Assembly: GCA_023387715.1 (NCBI GenBank)
Contig: JAEWHQ010000342.1
Location: forward strand, 1-6,238
Reading direction: 5' to 3'
Length of the DNA: 6,238 bases
Source: Pseudomonadota bacterium
Lineage (GTDB): Bacteria; Pseudomonadota; Alphaproteobacteria; Rhizobiales; Rhizobiaceae
The position numbers and the translations under genes are program-made. The notes beneath the pieces were generated by a model that did no database searches, was not told the origin of the DNA, and saw only the letters and a program-made list of their open reading frames with translations. Numbering within the stretch: the first letter of the stretch is position 1; each line of letters opens with the position of its first letter. Of the stretch, positions 1-5,326 are shown one piece after another.

Positions 1-4
1 AGCC

Positions 5-928
5 GTGATTGAAACTGCGCTGTTTTTCATTTTAGGTTTTTTATGCGCGGTCTTTATCGGCATTTTTATCGCCCCCGCTTTATTCCGGCTATCCTATAAA
101 CGCTCGCGCAAAGATGTTGAGGCCGCACTGCCTCTCACTCTCAAGGAAATTAACGCCAAGACTGATGGCCTGCGTGCCCGCTATGCAGCCGAAATTGCCG
201 GTCTCGAAATGCGCATCAAACGCACCGAAGAAGAGCGCGCCCTCCTTAAAATTACCCTTGGTAAAAACCATCAGGAATTAAAACGCATTCCAGTGCTCGA
301 ACAAGCGCTCGCCTCTCGCCAAGAAGAACTGCAAAAGCTTCAAGACGAACTGGAAACCAGCCAAAATGCGGCGCAAAAATTGCGCGCAGACGCAGAAAAG
401 CTCGCTGATGATTATGGCGAGCTGCAACAACATCATATAGAGCTGAAAGAACTTGGCGATGTTACCAGACTTGAACTGGCCGCAAATGAAACCAGCATCG
501 ATCATCTGCATCACCAAATCGCCGAGCTCAGACGGTCACATAAGGAATTTGATATGCGCGAAAACAAACTGAAGGCTGAAATATCGGCCACCCAGACAGC
601 GCTTAACAATGAAAAACAAAAAAACATCCGCTTAGAAGAACGTCTTGCGCGCCTGATCGGCCTCTTGTCGGATGCCGAAGAAAAATTAAGCCGCACCCCA
701 AACAGCCAAAAAACAGAAGAAGCAATCCGCGAAGAATTGCAGGATATTGCCGCTGAAATGGTCGTAATGTCCACGGAGCAAGAAGGCGATCAATCACCGG
801 TTCATGCTATCTTGGCGAAAGAACCGGCTGCTTCAGCTCTGGCCGGTGCCAATGAAAGCCGCAAGCCAAAATCACGCAAAAGAACCAGCCTTTCCAAGCG
901 TATTGACTCGCTTTCCCGCAGCCGATAG
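5..928 (+). CDS. Membrane-anchored coiled-coil protein of unknown function (start at window edge)
   Basis: Function unknown. The 307-residue product begins with one hydrophobic helix (about residues 4-27) followed by basic residues (YKRSRK, 31-36), which suggests an uncleaved inner-membrane anchor with the rest in the cytoplasm. Residues about 44-245 are rich in E, K, Q, L and A with no predicted breaks, as in a long coiled coil. After it come a short segment, EMVVMSTEQEGDQSPVHAIL (251-270), and a very basic Ser/Arg/Lys tail (about 286-307). From memory, similar proteins starting MIETAL and having a late SPI/SPV-x-IL motif occur widely in Rhizobiales as hypothetical proteins; I could not check this. 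The start is GTG at base 5; only one further in-frame codon is visible upstream, so the true start or its ribosome site may lie outside the window. No terminator follows it, so it may be co-transcribed with the next gene 94 bases on. The architecture recalls RmuC- or Smc-like coiled coils, but no nuclease or ATPase domain is present. Confidence 0.8.
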   Translation: MIETALFFILGFLCAVFIGIFIAPALFRLSYKRSRKDVEAALPLTLKEINAKTDGLRARYAAEIAGLEMRIKRTEEERALLKITLGKNHQELKRIPVLEQALASRQEELQKLQDELETSQNAAQKLRADAEKLADDYGELQQHHIELKELGDVTRLELAANETSIDHLHHQIAELRRSHKEFDMRENKLKAEISATQTALNNEKQKNIRLEERLARLIGLLSDAEEKLSRTPNSQKTEEAIREELQDIAAEMVVMSTEQEGDQSPVHAILAKEPAASALAGANESRKPKSRKRTSLSKRIDSLSRSR

Positions 929-991
929 TCCTGTTTTAAGAAGCCGTTATTTCCAATAATGGCTCACAAACTCGCATGCATCATTTATGCC

Positions 992-1010
992 TTGCTGTTT
1001 CACACAGCAG
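992..1010 (+). promoter_or_regulatory. Hairpin in leader of the AbrB-family gene
   Basis: TGCTGT at 993-998 pairs perfectly with ACAGCA at 1004-1009 around a 5-base loop, with a possible extra T-G pair outside. It ends three bases before the GGAG ribosome site. No T-run follows, so it is not an intrinsic terminator. A competing pairing, CTTGCT (991-996) with AGCAAG (1015-1020), would cover part of the ribosome site. The inverted repeats are plain in the sequence; any regulatory role is inference. Confidence 0.4.
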
Positions 1011-1012
1011 TC

Positions 1013-1016
1013 GGAG
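1013..1016 (+). promoter_or_regulatory. Ribosome binding site deciding the AbrB-family start
   Basis: GGAG lies six bases before the ATG at 1023. The alternative in-frame ATG at 987 has no Shine-Dalgarno-like sequence before it, so this site favours the later start. Confidence 0.65.
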
Positions 1017-1022
1017 CAAGCA

Positions 1023-2105
1023 ATGCCCCTCTTATCGTTAAGTGGAAAACCAATCATCGTGCAATGGCTGCTGATGATCGCCTTGTCTATGCTCATCATC
1101 AGCATTCTGGAATATTTCCATCTGCCTGCAGGCTTTCTGCTTGGCTCCATGATTGCGGCGATCATTATTGCCACGCATGAAGGCACGCCAAAGGTGCCGC
1201 AGACACCATTTTACTGGGCGCAAGGGCTGATTGGCTGCCTGATTGCTCTCAGCATCAATGAAGCTTTCTTACGCTCGATGCTGCTCAATCTGCCGCTCTT
1301 TATTTTCTCGGTGTTGTTTGTACTATTTGCCAGCACCTGCCTTGGCTATCTGCTTGGTAAACTTAATATTTTGAACCCGACCACCGCGATTTGGGGTTCC
1401 TCACCGGGCGCGGCTTCCGCGCTTATTCTGCTTTCAGCCAATTATGGTGCCGATCCGCGCATTGTTGCGCTGATGCAATATTTGCGCGTAGCACTTGTGG
1501 CCGGTGCCGCTTCCCTCGTCACGCATAGTTTTATGGATATTTCTGCGGAAGCAGTGGTGAGTGTTGATTGGTTTCCGCCTGTTGACTGGAAAAATTTAAG
1601 CGCAACGCTGCTTTTTGTTTTTGTATCCGTCACCATCGGTAAATTTGTCCGAGCACCTTCCGCACCGCTGATGCTGCCTTTGTTTGGTGGCATTGCTTTG
1701 CAGGAATTAGGCTGGCTCACCATCGTGCTGCCGCCTTGGTTGCTGGTGATCGCCTATGTGCTGGTCGGCTGGCGTATTGGTTTAAGCTTCACCCGTGCCA
1801 TTCTTATCTATGCGCTTAAGGTCTTCCCTTCCATTCTGCTGGCCATTGTATCACTCATCGTCATTTGCGGCCTCTACGGAGCGTTTTTAAGCTATATGAC
1901 CGGCATTGATATGCTGACCGCTTATCTCGCCACCAGCCCAGGCGGTGCCGATACAATTGCTATTATCGCCGCCTCCAGCAATGTCGATATTGCTTTCATC
2001 ATGGCCATGCAAACATCGCGCTTCTTTATTGTGCTGCTGATTGGCCCGTGGCTGGCTAAAGTCACCTCGCAGCTGATTAATAAGCGAGCCGAAAAAATCA
2101 CATAA
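1023..2105 (+). CDS. AbrB-family polytopic inner-membrane protein (PF05145 type)
   Basis: A 360-residue, strongly hydrophobic protein with roughly ten membrane segments, usually annotated as 'AbrB family transcriptional regulator' or 'putative ammonia monooxygenase'. Neither name fits a protein with no DNA-binding domain and no metal-enzyme motif; substrate and role are unknown and a transport function is a guess. The family's internal duplication is visible: GSSPGAASALILLSANYGAD (125-144) with Q152 and R155 reappears as TSPGGADTIAIIAASSNVD (304-322) with Q330 and R333. Each half has a Ser-Pro-Gly-Gly/Ala turn followed by a Q-x-x-R helix. The start at 1023 is chosen because GGAG stands six bases upstream; an ATG at 987 would add 12 polar residues without a ribosome site. 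Length fits the family (about 350-380). The gene ends inside the A-run of a bidirectional terminator, so transcription probably stops right after it. Confidence 0.88.
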   Translation: MPLLSLSGKPIIVQWLLMIALSMLIISILEYFHLPAGFLLGSMIAAIIIATHEGTPKVPQTPFYWAQGLIGCLIALSINEAFLRSMLLNLPLFIFSVLFVLFASTCLGYLLGKLNILNPTTAIWGSSPGAASALILLSANYGADPRIVALMQYLRVALVAGAASLVTHSFMDISAEAVVSVDWFPPVDWKNLSATLLFVFVSVTIGKFVRAPSAPLMLPLFGGIALQELGWLTIVLPPWLLVIAYVLVGWRIGLSFTRAILIYALKVFPSILLAIVSLIVICGLYGAFLSYMTGIDMLTAYLATSPGGADTIAIIAASSNVDIAFIMAMQTSRFFIVLLIGPWLAKVTSQLINKRAEKIT

Positions 2106-2134
2106 AAAAACCGGGCTTGAAGCCCGGTTTTTTT
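2104..2134. terminator. Bidirectional intrinsic terminator between convergent genes
   Basis: Seven A's, CCGGGCT (2111-2117), loop TGA, AGCCCGG (2121-2127), seven T's. The whole element is a 14-bp perfect inverted repeat with a 7-bp GC-rich core, so it forms the same hairpin plus U-tract on either strand. It overlaps the stop codon of the plus-strand AbrB-family gene and lies 18 bases beyond the stop of the minus-strand aminotransferase, so it can serve both. Confidence 0.93.
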
Positions 2135-2144
2135 ATTCTCATCA

Positions 2145-2158
2145 GATGATCTTAGCGA
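2145..2158. repeat. 14-bp direct repeat, copy 1 (3' end of aminotransferase)
   Basis: GATGATCTTAGCGA occurs here and again at 3308-3321 in the same orientation. This copy contains the aminotransferase stop codon (TTA at 2152-2154 on the plus strand). Flanking bases differ, so the match is exactly 14. Confidence 0.6.
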
Positions 2159-3270
2159 CCGTAGAAACCACGGATCGTGTTGATGATCTTGTCCTGATCT
2201 TCTTCAGACAGATAAGCATGCATCGGCAAGCTCAGGATGCGTGAAGGCAGTTCTTCCGAAATTTTGAGGCCTGCTGGTGCAACAGGATTATGCTTATAAG
2301 CATCCTGCAAATGCAAAGGCTTCACATAATAAATAACGGACGGAATGCCTTCTTCACCAAGCTTGGCGCGCAAATCATCACGCTTTTCAGCTTCGATCGA
2401 ATATTGTGCCCAAGCGGAGCGGAAGCCATTTGGCGTTACCGGAACCTTGACCACATCCTTCAAGCCTTCATTATAGCGCTTAGCAACGATCTGGCGTTTT
2501 TCCATTTCGTCTTCAAGGATCGCCAGCTTTTCAATCAGAATAGCAGCCTGAATAGTATCCAGACGTGAATTCAGACCAACGCGTACGTTGTCATACTGGG
2601 TTTCACCCTTACCATGGAACAGGATCGAACGCAGGGTTTCAGCCAGTTCAGCATCATTGGTGAACATTGCACCGCCGTCGCCATAGCAGCCCAAAGGCTT
2701 GGCCGGATAGAAGCTGGTTGCGCCCACATGACCGAATGCACCGCACATGACATTATTGGCTTTACCACCGACAGACTGTGCCGCATCTTCGATGATGAAC
2801 AGTTCTTCACGCTCAGCAATAGTCATCAAGCGTGAGTAATCAGCTGGCAGACCGAAAAGATCGACCGGAATAACAGCCTTTGGCTGCAAACGGCCTTCTT
2901 TGCGGATCATCGCAATGGCTTCTTCCAAATGATCAAGATTGATATTGTAGCTATCTGGATCAACATCAATGAACACTGGTGTTGCACCAACCAGTGCTAC
3001 AACTTCAGCAGTGGCTGCGAAGGTGAAAGCCGGACAGAAAACAGCATCACCAGGGCCGATGCCGCGCGCCATCAAAGGCATCTGCAATGCATCTGTACCA
3101 TTGGCGCAAGCAATAACATGTTCAACGCCCAAATATTCGCCAAGCTGCTTTTCAAATTCAGCAACTTCAGGCCCCAGAATATAGCGGCCTTCCTTAACGA
3201 CTTTTAAGACTGCATTGTTTATCCGGTCTTCGATACGCGCGCGTTGCGCAGCAAGATCAATGAATTGCAT
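2152..3270 (-). CDS. DegT/DnrJ/EryC1/StrS PLP-dependent sugar aminotransferase, candidate GnnB-like
   Basis: A 372-residue fold-type I aminotransferase that transfers an amino group (usually from glutamate) to a keto-sugar nucleotide in the cytoplasm. Visible signatures: CANGTDAL (55-62) for phosphate binding, AFTFAATAE (81-89), EDAAQSVGG (161-169) with Asp162 for the pyridine nitrogen and Gln165, and SFYPAKPLGCYGDGG (186-200) with Lys191 as the expected PLP Schiff-base lysine. Length is typical. The sequence style matches the WbpE/WlbC/GnnB branch that aminates C3 of UDP-GlcNAc-type substrates. It follows a Gfo/Idh dehydrogenase on the same strand, the usual partner that makes the 3-keto sugar. 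With no uronate or O-antigen genes here, I infer UDP-3-keto-GlcNAc to UDP-GlcNAc3N for lipid A; UDP-GlcNAc(3NH2)A formation is the main alternative. GGAG (plus 3276-3279) stands five bases before the ATG. A candidate promoter lies in the 221-base gap upstream and the bidirectional hairpin ends the transcript. Confidence 0.93.
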   Translation of the reverse strand: MQFIDLAAQRARIEDRINNAVLKVVKEGRYILGPEVAEFEKQLGEYLGVEHVIACANGTDALQMPLMARGIGPGDAVFCPAFTFAATAEVVALVGATPVFIDVDPDSYNINLDHLEEAIAMIRKEGRLQPKAVIPVDLFGLPADYSRLMTIAEREELFIIEDAAQSVGGKANNVMCGAFGHVGATSFYPAKPLGCYGDGGAMFTNDAELAETLRSILFHGKGETQYDNVRVGLNSRLDTIQAAILIEKLAILEDEMEKRQIVAKRYNEGLKDVVKVPVTPNGFRSAWAQYSIEAEKRDDLRAKLGEEGIPSVIYYVKPLHLQDAYKHNPVAPAGLKISEELPSRILSLPMHAYLSEEDQDKIINTIRGFYGR

Positions 3271-3307
3271 AGTGGCTCCATAAAGACCGAGTTTTCAATT
3301 ATTCGCC

Positions 3308-3321
3308 GATGATCTTAGCGA
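3308..3321. repeat. 14-bp direct repeat, copy 2 (upstream of aminotransferase)
   Basis: Second copy of GATGATCTTAGCGA, 1163 bases from the first, inside the aminotransferase leader. It is partly embedded in an inverted repeat, ATTCGC (3301-3306) and GCGAAT (3318-3323), with an 11-base spacer. The minus-strand sequence before this copy does not resemble the aminotransferase 3' coding sequence, so it is not an obvious gene-end duplication. Confidence 0.55.
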
Positions 3322-3388
3322 ATCATATTCCATATGTAGGAAGTCAGTAGCTTTGCTACCATGGCTTGCCTGTTCAAACTTTCGTGCT

Positions 3389-3417
3389 TTTATGAAACAA
3401 CCTTTAAACTTTGTTAA
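3389..3417 (-). promoter_or_regulatory. Candidate sigma-70 promoter for the aminotransferase gene
   Basis: Read on the minus strand, TTAACA (plus 3412-3417, five of six to the -35 consensus) is 17 bases from CATAAA (plus 3389-3394, four of six to the -10 consensus). Transcription would start near 3382 and leave a leader of about 110 bases. The surrounding DNA is AT-rich. Prediction by eye only. Confidence 0.4.
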
Positions 3418-3440
3418 ATGGCTGCAACATTTTGGCACAA

Positions 3441-3467
3441 CACCGCCAGCTGGGAGAACTGACGGTG
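3441..3467 (-). terminator. Hairpin after the dehydrogenase gene, possible weak terminator
   Basis: In minus-strand RNA, CACCGTCAG pairs with CTGGCGGTG (9 bp with one G-U) around a 9-base loop, 24 bases past the dehydrogenase stop. The tail after the stem is UUGUGCC, poor in U, so termination may be inefficient. It could instead protect the upstream mRNA end while letting some transcription run into the aminotransferase. Confidence 0.4.
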
Positions 3468-3491
3468 CTTCATTCTTATTCGTTCTGTTGA

Positions 3492-4448
3492 TTAGCTGTC
3501 GTGCTTTACAGTGCCGGCAGTCAGAATACGCAGAACGCTGATGGCTTCTTCGCCGTCAGTGCGCGGGTTTTCCCGTGTTTCGATACAATGAATGAAATGC
3601 TCCAGCTCACGCGTCAGAGGCATGCCTTCTTCGTATTTCACATAGTCCGGTTCGGCCATCGAAAATTCCCACGCATTATTATTGCGCCAGACCTTATGAT
3701 TATAAAGGGCCAGTTTGCGTTCAAATGGCTCCATATCGTCAAAGACGGCCATGGCCTTGCTGCCAACCACCGACAAGCGACGCTCGCGATAAGGGGTCAG
3801 ACGCGAGGCAAACAAATGCCCGCGAATGCCATTCGGGAATTTAAAGTGCAGATGGGCAAAGTCGCTCAAATGATCGAGCGTTGCGGTGCCTTCGCCATGC
3901 ACTTCGCTTGGCTCACATCCGGTCAGTGCCAGAATCATTGAAAGATCATGCGGTGCGAGATCCCACAATGCATCATTTTCATTGTGGAACTTGCCAAGAC
4001 CGACGCGATGCGAATGAATATAGCGCAGTTCGCCCAGTTCACCGGATTTTACCAATTCCATCAGCTTTTCAAAAGCCGGATGGAAACGCAACACATGTCC
4101 CACCATAAAGATGCGGCCATTGTCTTTAGCGGCCTTCACTTCTGCTTCGGCATCTTCCACGGTCAGGGCGATCGGCTTTTCAACCAGAACATCTTTACCG
4201 TTAGCGATAGCACGCATGGCCATTTGTGCATGCAGCTGCGCCGGAAGCGCCATAACGATACCGTCAATATCTGAACGCGTGAACAAATCATCTACAGCCA
4301 CGGCCTCTACGCCATGTTCTTTAGCGATTCGCTCTGCCCGTGCATGATCGGCATCAGAGACGGCCTGAAGCGCGCCCAAGCCCTTAAGTGTACGAATATG
4401 ATTGCTGCCCCAATAGCCACAACCCAAAACTGCGATACGCGGTGCCAT
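3492..4448 (-). CDS. Gfo/Idh/MocA-family NAD(P)-dependent sugar-nucleotide dehydrogenase, candidate GnnA-like
   Basis: A 318-residue two-domain cytoplasmic oxidoreductase. The N-terminal Rossmann domain (about 1-118) carries GCGYWG (9-14) for the dinucleotide and the family signature EKPIAL (90-95), in which Lys91 is the expected catalytic/cofactor lysine. The C-terminal domain (about 119-318) has GHVLRFHPAF (117-126) and WDLAPHDLS (162-170), with Asp163 and His167 in the usual D-x-x-x-H catalytic arrangement. Length matches the WbpB/GnnA group (about 316). Members of this group oxidise the C3 hydroxyl of UDP-GlcNAc or UDP-GlcNAcA, giving the ketone used by a partner DegT aminotransferase; that partner is the next gene downstream. 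Without a UDP-GlcNAc 6-dehydrogenase in view, the GnnA reading (lipid A diaminoglucose) is favoured over WbpB, as inference. The start ATG is preceded by AAAGG nine bases upstream, a weak ribosome site. It diverges from the tRNA-Met gene across 191 bases; I found no convincing promoter for it there. Confidence 0.92.
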   Translation of the reverse strand: MAPRIAVLGCGYWGSNHIRTLKGLGALQAVSDADHARAERIAKEHGVEAVAVDDLFTRSDIDGIVMALPAQLHAQMAMRAIANGKDVLVEKPIALTVEDAEAEVKAAKDNGRIFMVGHVLRFHPAFEKLMELVKSGELGELRYIHSHRVGLGKFHNENDALWDLAPHDLSMILALTGCEPSEVHGEGTATLDHLSDFAHLHFKFPNGIRGHLFASRLTPYRERRLSVVGSKAMAVFDDMEPFERKLALYNHKVWRNNNAWEFSMAEPDYVKYEEGMPLTRELEHFIHCIETRENPRTDGEEAISVLRILTAGTVKHDS

Positions 4449-4528
4449 ATTTTGCTGCCTTTAATCTGAATAATTACCGTGTATCGGTGCAAATTATGGA
4501 AAACAAGCCTTTGATGCAATAAGAGTGC

Positions 4529-4557
4529 TTGACAGAGAGGCATTCCCCACTTATTAC
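4529..4557 (+). promoter_or_regulatory. Candidate sigma-70 promoter for tRNA-Met
   Basis: A perfect TTGACA (preceded by C, as in rhizobial promoters) is 17 bases from TATTAC (four of six). The predicted start near 4564 gives a 5' leader of roughly 75 bases before the tRNA, removable by RNase P. A small hairpin, TCACC (4599-4603) with GGTGA (4608-4612), lies in that leader. Confidence 0.5.
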
Positions 4558-4639
4558 CGCGCATATTCCTTGCAAGAACAACATCTTGGTAGGGTGCTTC
4601 ACCAAAAGGTGACCACTTTAGAGTTCTTGATTTAGGCAT

Positions 4640-4716
4640 GGCGGAGTAGCTCAGTAGGTTAGAGCAGAGGAATCATAATCCTTGTGTCGGCGGTTCGAAT
4701 CCGTCCTCCGCTACCA
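4640..4716 (+). tRNA. tRNA-Met (CAT), elongator type
   Basis: A full 77-base cloverleaf with encoded CCA. The acceptor stem GGCGGAG (4640-4646) pairs with CTCCGCT (4706-4712), with G1-U72. The D stem is GCTC/GAGC, and the anticodon stem GAGGA (4667-4671) pairs with TCCTT (4679-4683). The 7-base loop ATCATAA places anticodon CAT at 4674-4676. The T stem is 4689-4693 with 4701-4705, around loop TTCGAAT. Initiator tRNA is disfavoured: there is no unpaired position 1-72 and no run of three G-C pairs in the anticodon stem. A CAT anticodon could also be tRNA-Ile2 with lysidine at position 34, but the sequence resembles alphaproteobacterial elongator Met tRNAs as I remember them. It stands alone, with divergent and convergent neighbours. 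Confidence 0.95.
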
Positions 4717-4765
4717 ACTTTCCCTTGATATTATTAAAACTTAAATTCTAAGTGTGGTGCATATT

Positions 4766-4775
4766 GGCAATTGCC
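4766..4775. repeat. 10-bp perfect palindrome after tRNA-Met
   Basis: GGCAATTGCC is self-complementary over all ten bases and lies in the 232-base gap between the tRNA and the HlyU-family gene. It could be a protein-binding site or chance; no gene or promoter that it clearly serves is visible. Confidence 0.4.
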
Positions 4776-4789
4776 TTGTACCTGAACAG

Positions 4790-4822
4790 ATAGCTTATGT
4801 GCTTGATTCTAAGCAAAGCTAT
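4790..4822. other. Bulged 12-bp hairpin in intergenic DNA
   Basis: ATAGCTT (4790-4796) pairs perfectly with AAGCTAT (4816-4822). Inside it, after a 3-base bulge (ATG, 4797-4799), TGCTT (4800-4804) pairs with AAGCA (4811-4815) around a 6-base loop. No T-run follows on either strand, so it is not a standard terminator. It may be a small RNA element, part of the tRNA 3' trailer, or a degenerate intergenic repeat. The rest of the 4717-4948 gap is AT-rich near the tRNA and GC-rich near 4856-4875, with no ORF I can support. Confidence 0.4.
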
Positions 4823-4886
4823 ATACGCACACCATCAAACTTACTTATCCGCTCTGCGCGGCCGCACACGCGCCCAAAAAATCATT

Positions 4887-4911
4887 AAAAAAGGCGGCAT
4901 AGAAGCCGCCT
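4887..4911 (-). terminator. Intrinsic terminator of the HlyU-family gene
   Basis: On the minus strand, AGGCGGC pairs with GCCGCCT (7 bp; plus-strand arms 4892-4898 and 4905-4911, 6-base loop) and is followed by a T-run corresponding to A's at 4887-4892. It lies 37 bases beyond the HlyU-family stop codon. There is no T-run on the plus strand, so it is one-directional. Confidence 0.88.
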
Positions 4912-4948
4912 GATGCGTTATAAAATGTTGGATGCTCCGCAGCCCATA

Positions 4949-5239
4949 TCAAGAGAACAGGCGCTCGCCCTGCTCATCAATGATCTGACGGCCTTTATTC
5001 AGCGCGATATTCGCTGCATCTTCAATGGTCGGGCATTTATCAGCACGAATAAAACGGTTTTCCTTCATTTCATCGCCGATCTGTTTCGAGATCACGCCGC
5101 AGACCTGATACTGACCACCCTCTTTAAAGGGCGTTGCAATAACCAGAAAACCTTTATGCTCCAAACGTCCGGCTTCCTGCACGCTTTCTGCTTCATCACT
5201 TTGCGATTTGCCACCAAACAGACGTTTCAAAAAAGACAT
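4949..5239 (-). CDS. HlyU-family small protein (PF10115 type)
   Basis: A 96-residue cytoplasmic protein. After a basic start, MSFLKRLFGGK, and an acidic/polar linker (12-27), the conserved body reads HKGFLVIATPFKEGGQYQ (29-46), FIRAD (63-67) and KGRQIIDEQGERLF (82-95). I recognise this as the family Pfam calls HlyU. The name suggests transcriptional activation, but I see no helix-turn-helix, and as I recall the well-studied Vibrio HlyU is an ArsR-type winged-helix protein, so function should be treated as unknown. The start at 5239 is chosen over an in-frame ATG at 5258-5260 because GAGGG lies just before it and because family members begin MSFLK. It sits downstream of rpoD on the same strand but behind the rpoD terminator, and has its own terminator. 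Only 42 bases separate its start from the upstream T-run, so its promoter must overlap the terminator or expression depends on read-through. That gap holds a small inverted repeat, GCTGT/ACAGC (5262-5276). Confidence 0.85.
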   Translation of the reverse strand: MSFLKRLFGGKSQSDEAESVQEAGRLEHKGFLVIATPFKEGGQYQVCGVISKQIGDEMKENRFIRADKCPTIEDAANIALNKGRQIIDEQGERLFS

Positions 5240-5243
5240 TCTA

Positions 5244-5248
5244 CCCTC
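5244..5248 (-). promoter_or_regulatory. Ribosome binding site deciding the HlyU-family start
   Basis: On the minus strand GAGGG stands four bases before the ATG at 5237-5239. The earlier in-frame ATG at 5258-5260 has no comparable purine-rich site, and starting there would translate this site as coding sequence. Confidence 0.6.
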
Positions 5249-5281
5249 ACCCTTAATCATCGCTGTTCTGCACAGCTAAAT

Positions 5282-5310
5282 AAAAAAGCCACCCGTCATA
5301 AACGGGTGGC
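5282..5310 (-). terminator. Intrinsic terminator of rpoD
   Basis: On the minus strand GCCACCCGT pairs perfectly with ACGGGTGGC (9 bp; plus-strand arms 5288-5296 and 5302-5310, 5-base loop) followed by six T's (A's at 5282-5287). It lies 16 bases after the rpoD stop codon and separates rpoD from the HlyU-family gene. Confidence 0.92.
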
Positions 5311-5326
5311 CTGAACTTTAAGACAC

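Noticed and set aside
987..1022. ATG at 987 as start of the AbrB-family gene
   Set aside because: No ribosome site precedes it and the 12 added residues (MPCCFTQQSEQA) overlap the leader hairpin; ATG 1023 has GGAG at six bases.
3501..3941. 146-codon plus-strand ORF opposite the dehydrogenase gene
   Set aside because: It lies antisense inside a well-supported gene and its protein resembles no family I know; a shadow of codon structure.
4307..4639. 110-codon minus-strand ORF overlapping the dehydrogenase start
   Set aside because: It overlaps the dehydrogenase gene in another frame, runs through the tRNA promoter region, and has no recognisable domain or ribosome site.
4640..4716. tRNA gene as an integration site for a mobile element
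   Set aside because: No integrase, no repeated copy of the tRNA 3' end and no foreign-looking genes lie nearby.
4858..4865. GCGGCCGC palindrome
   Set aside because: An 8-bp GC-rich palindrome (a NotI recognition sequence) in intergenic DNA; nothing else suggests function or a cloning scar.
5240..5260. Upstream in-frame ATG (5258-5260) for the HlyU-family gene
   Set aside because: It lacks a ribosome site and would translate the GAGGG that serves the ATG at 5239.
4913..5314. 133-codon plus-strand ORF
   Set aside because: It is antisense to the HlyU-family gene and runs through the rpoD terminator.
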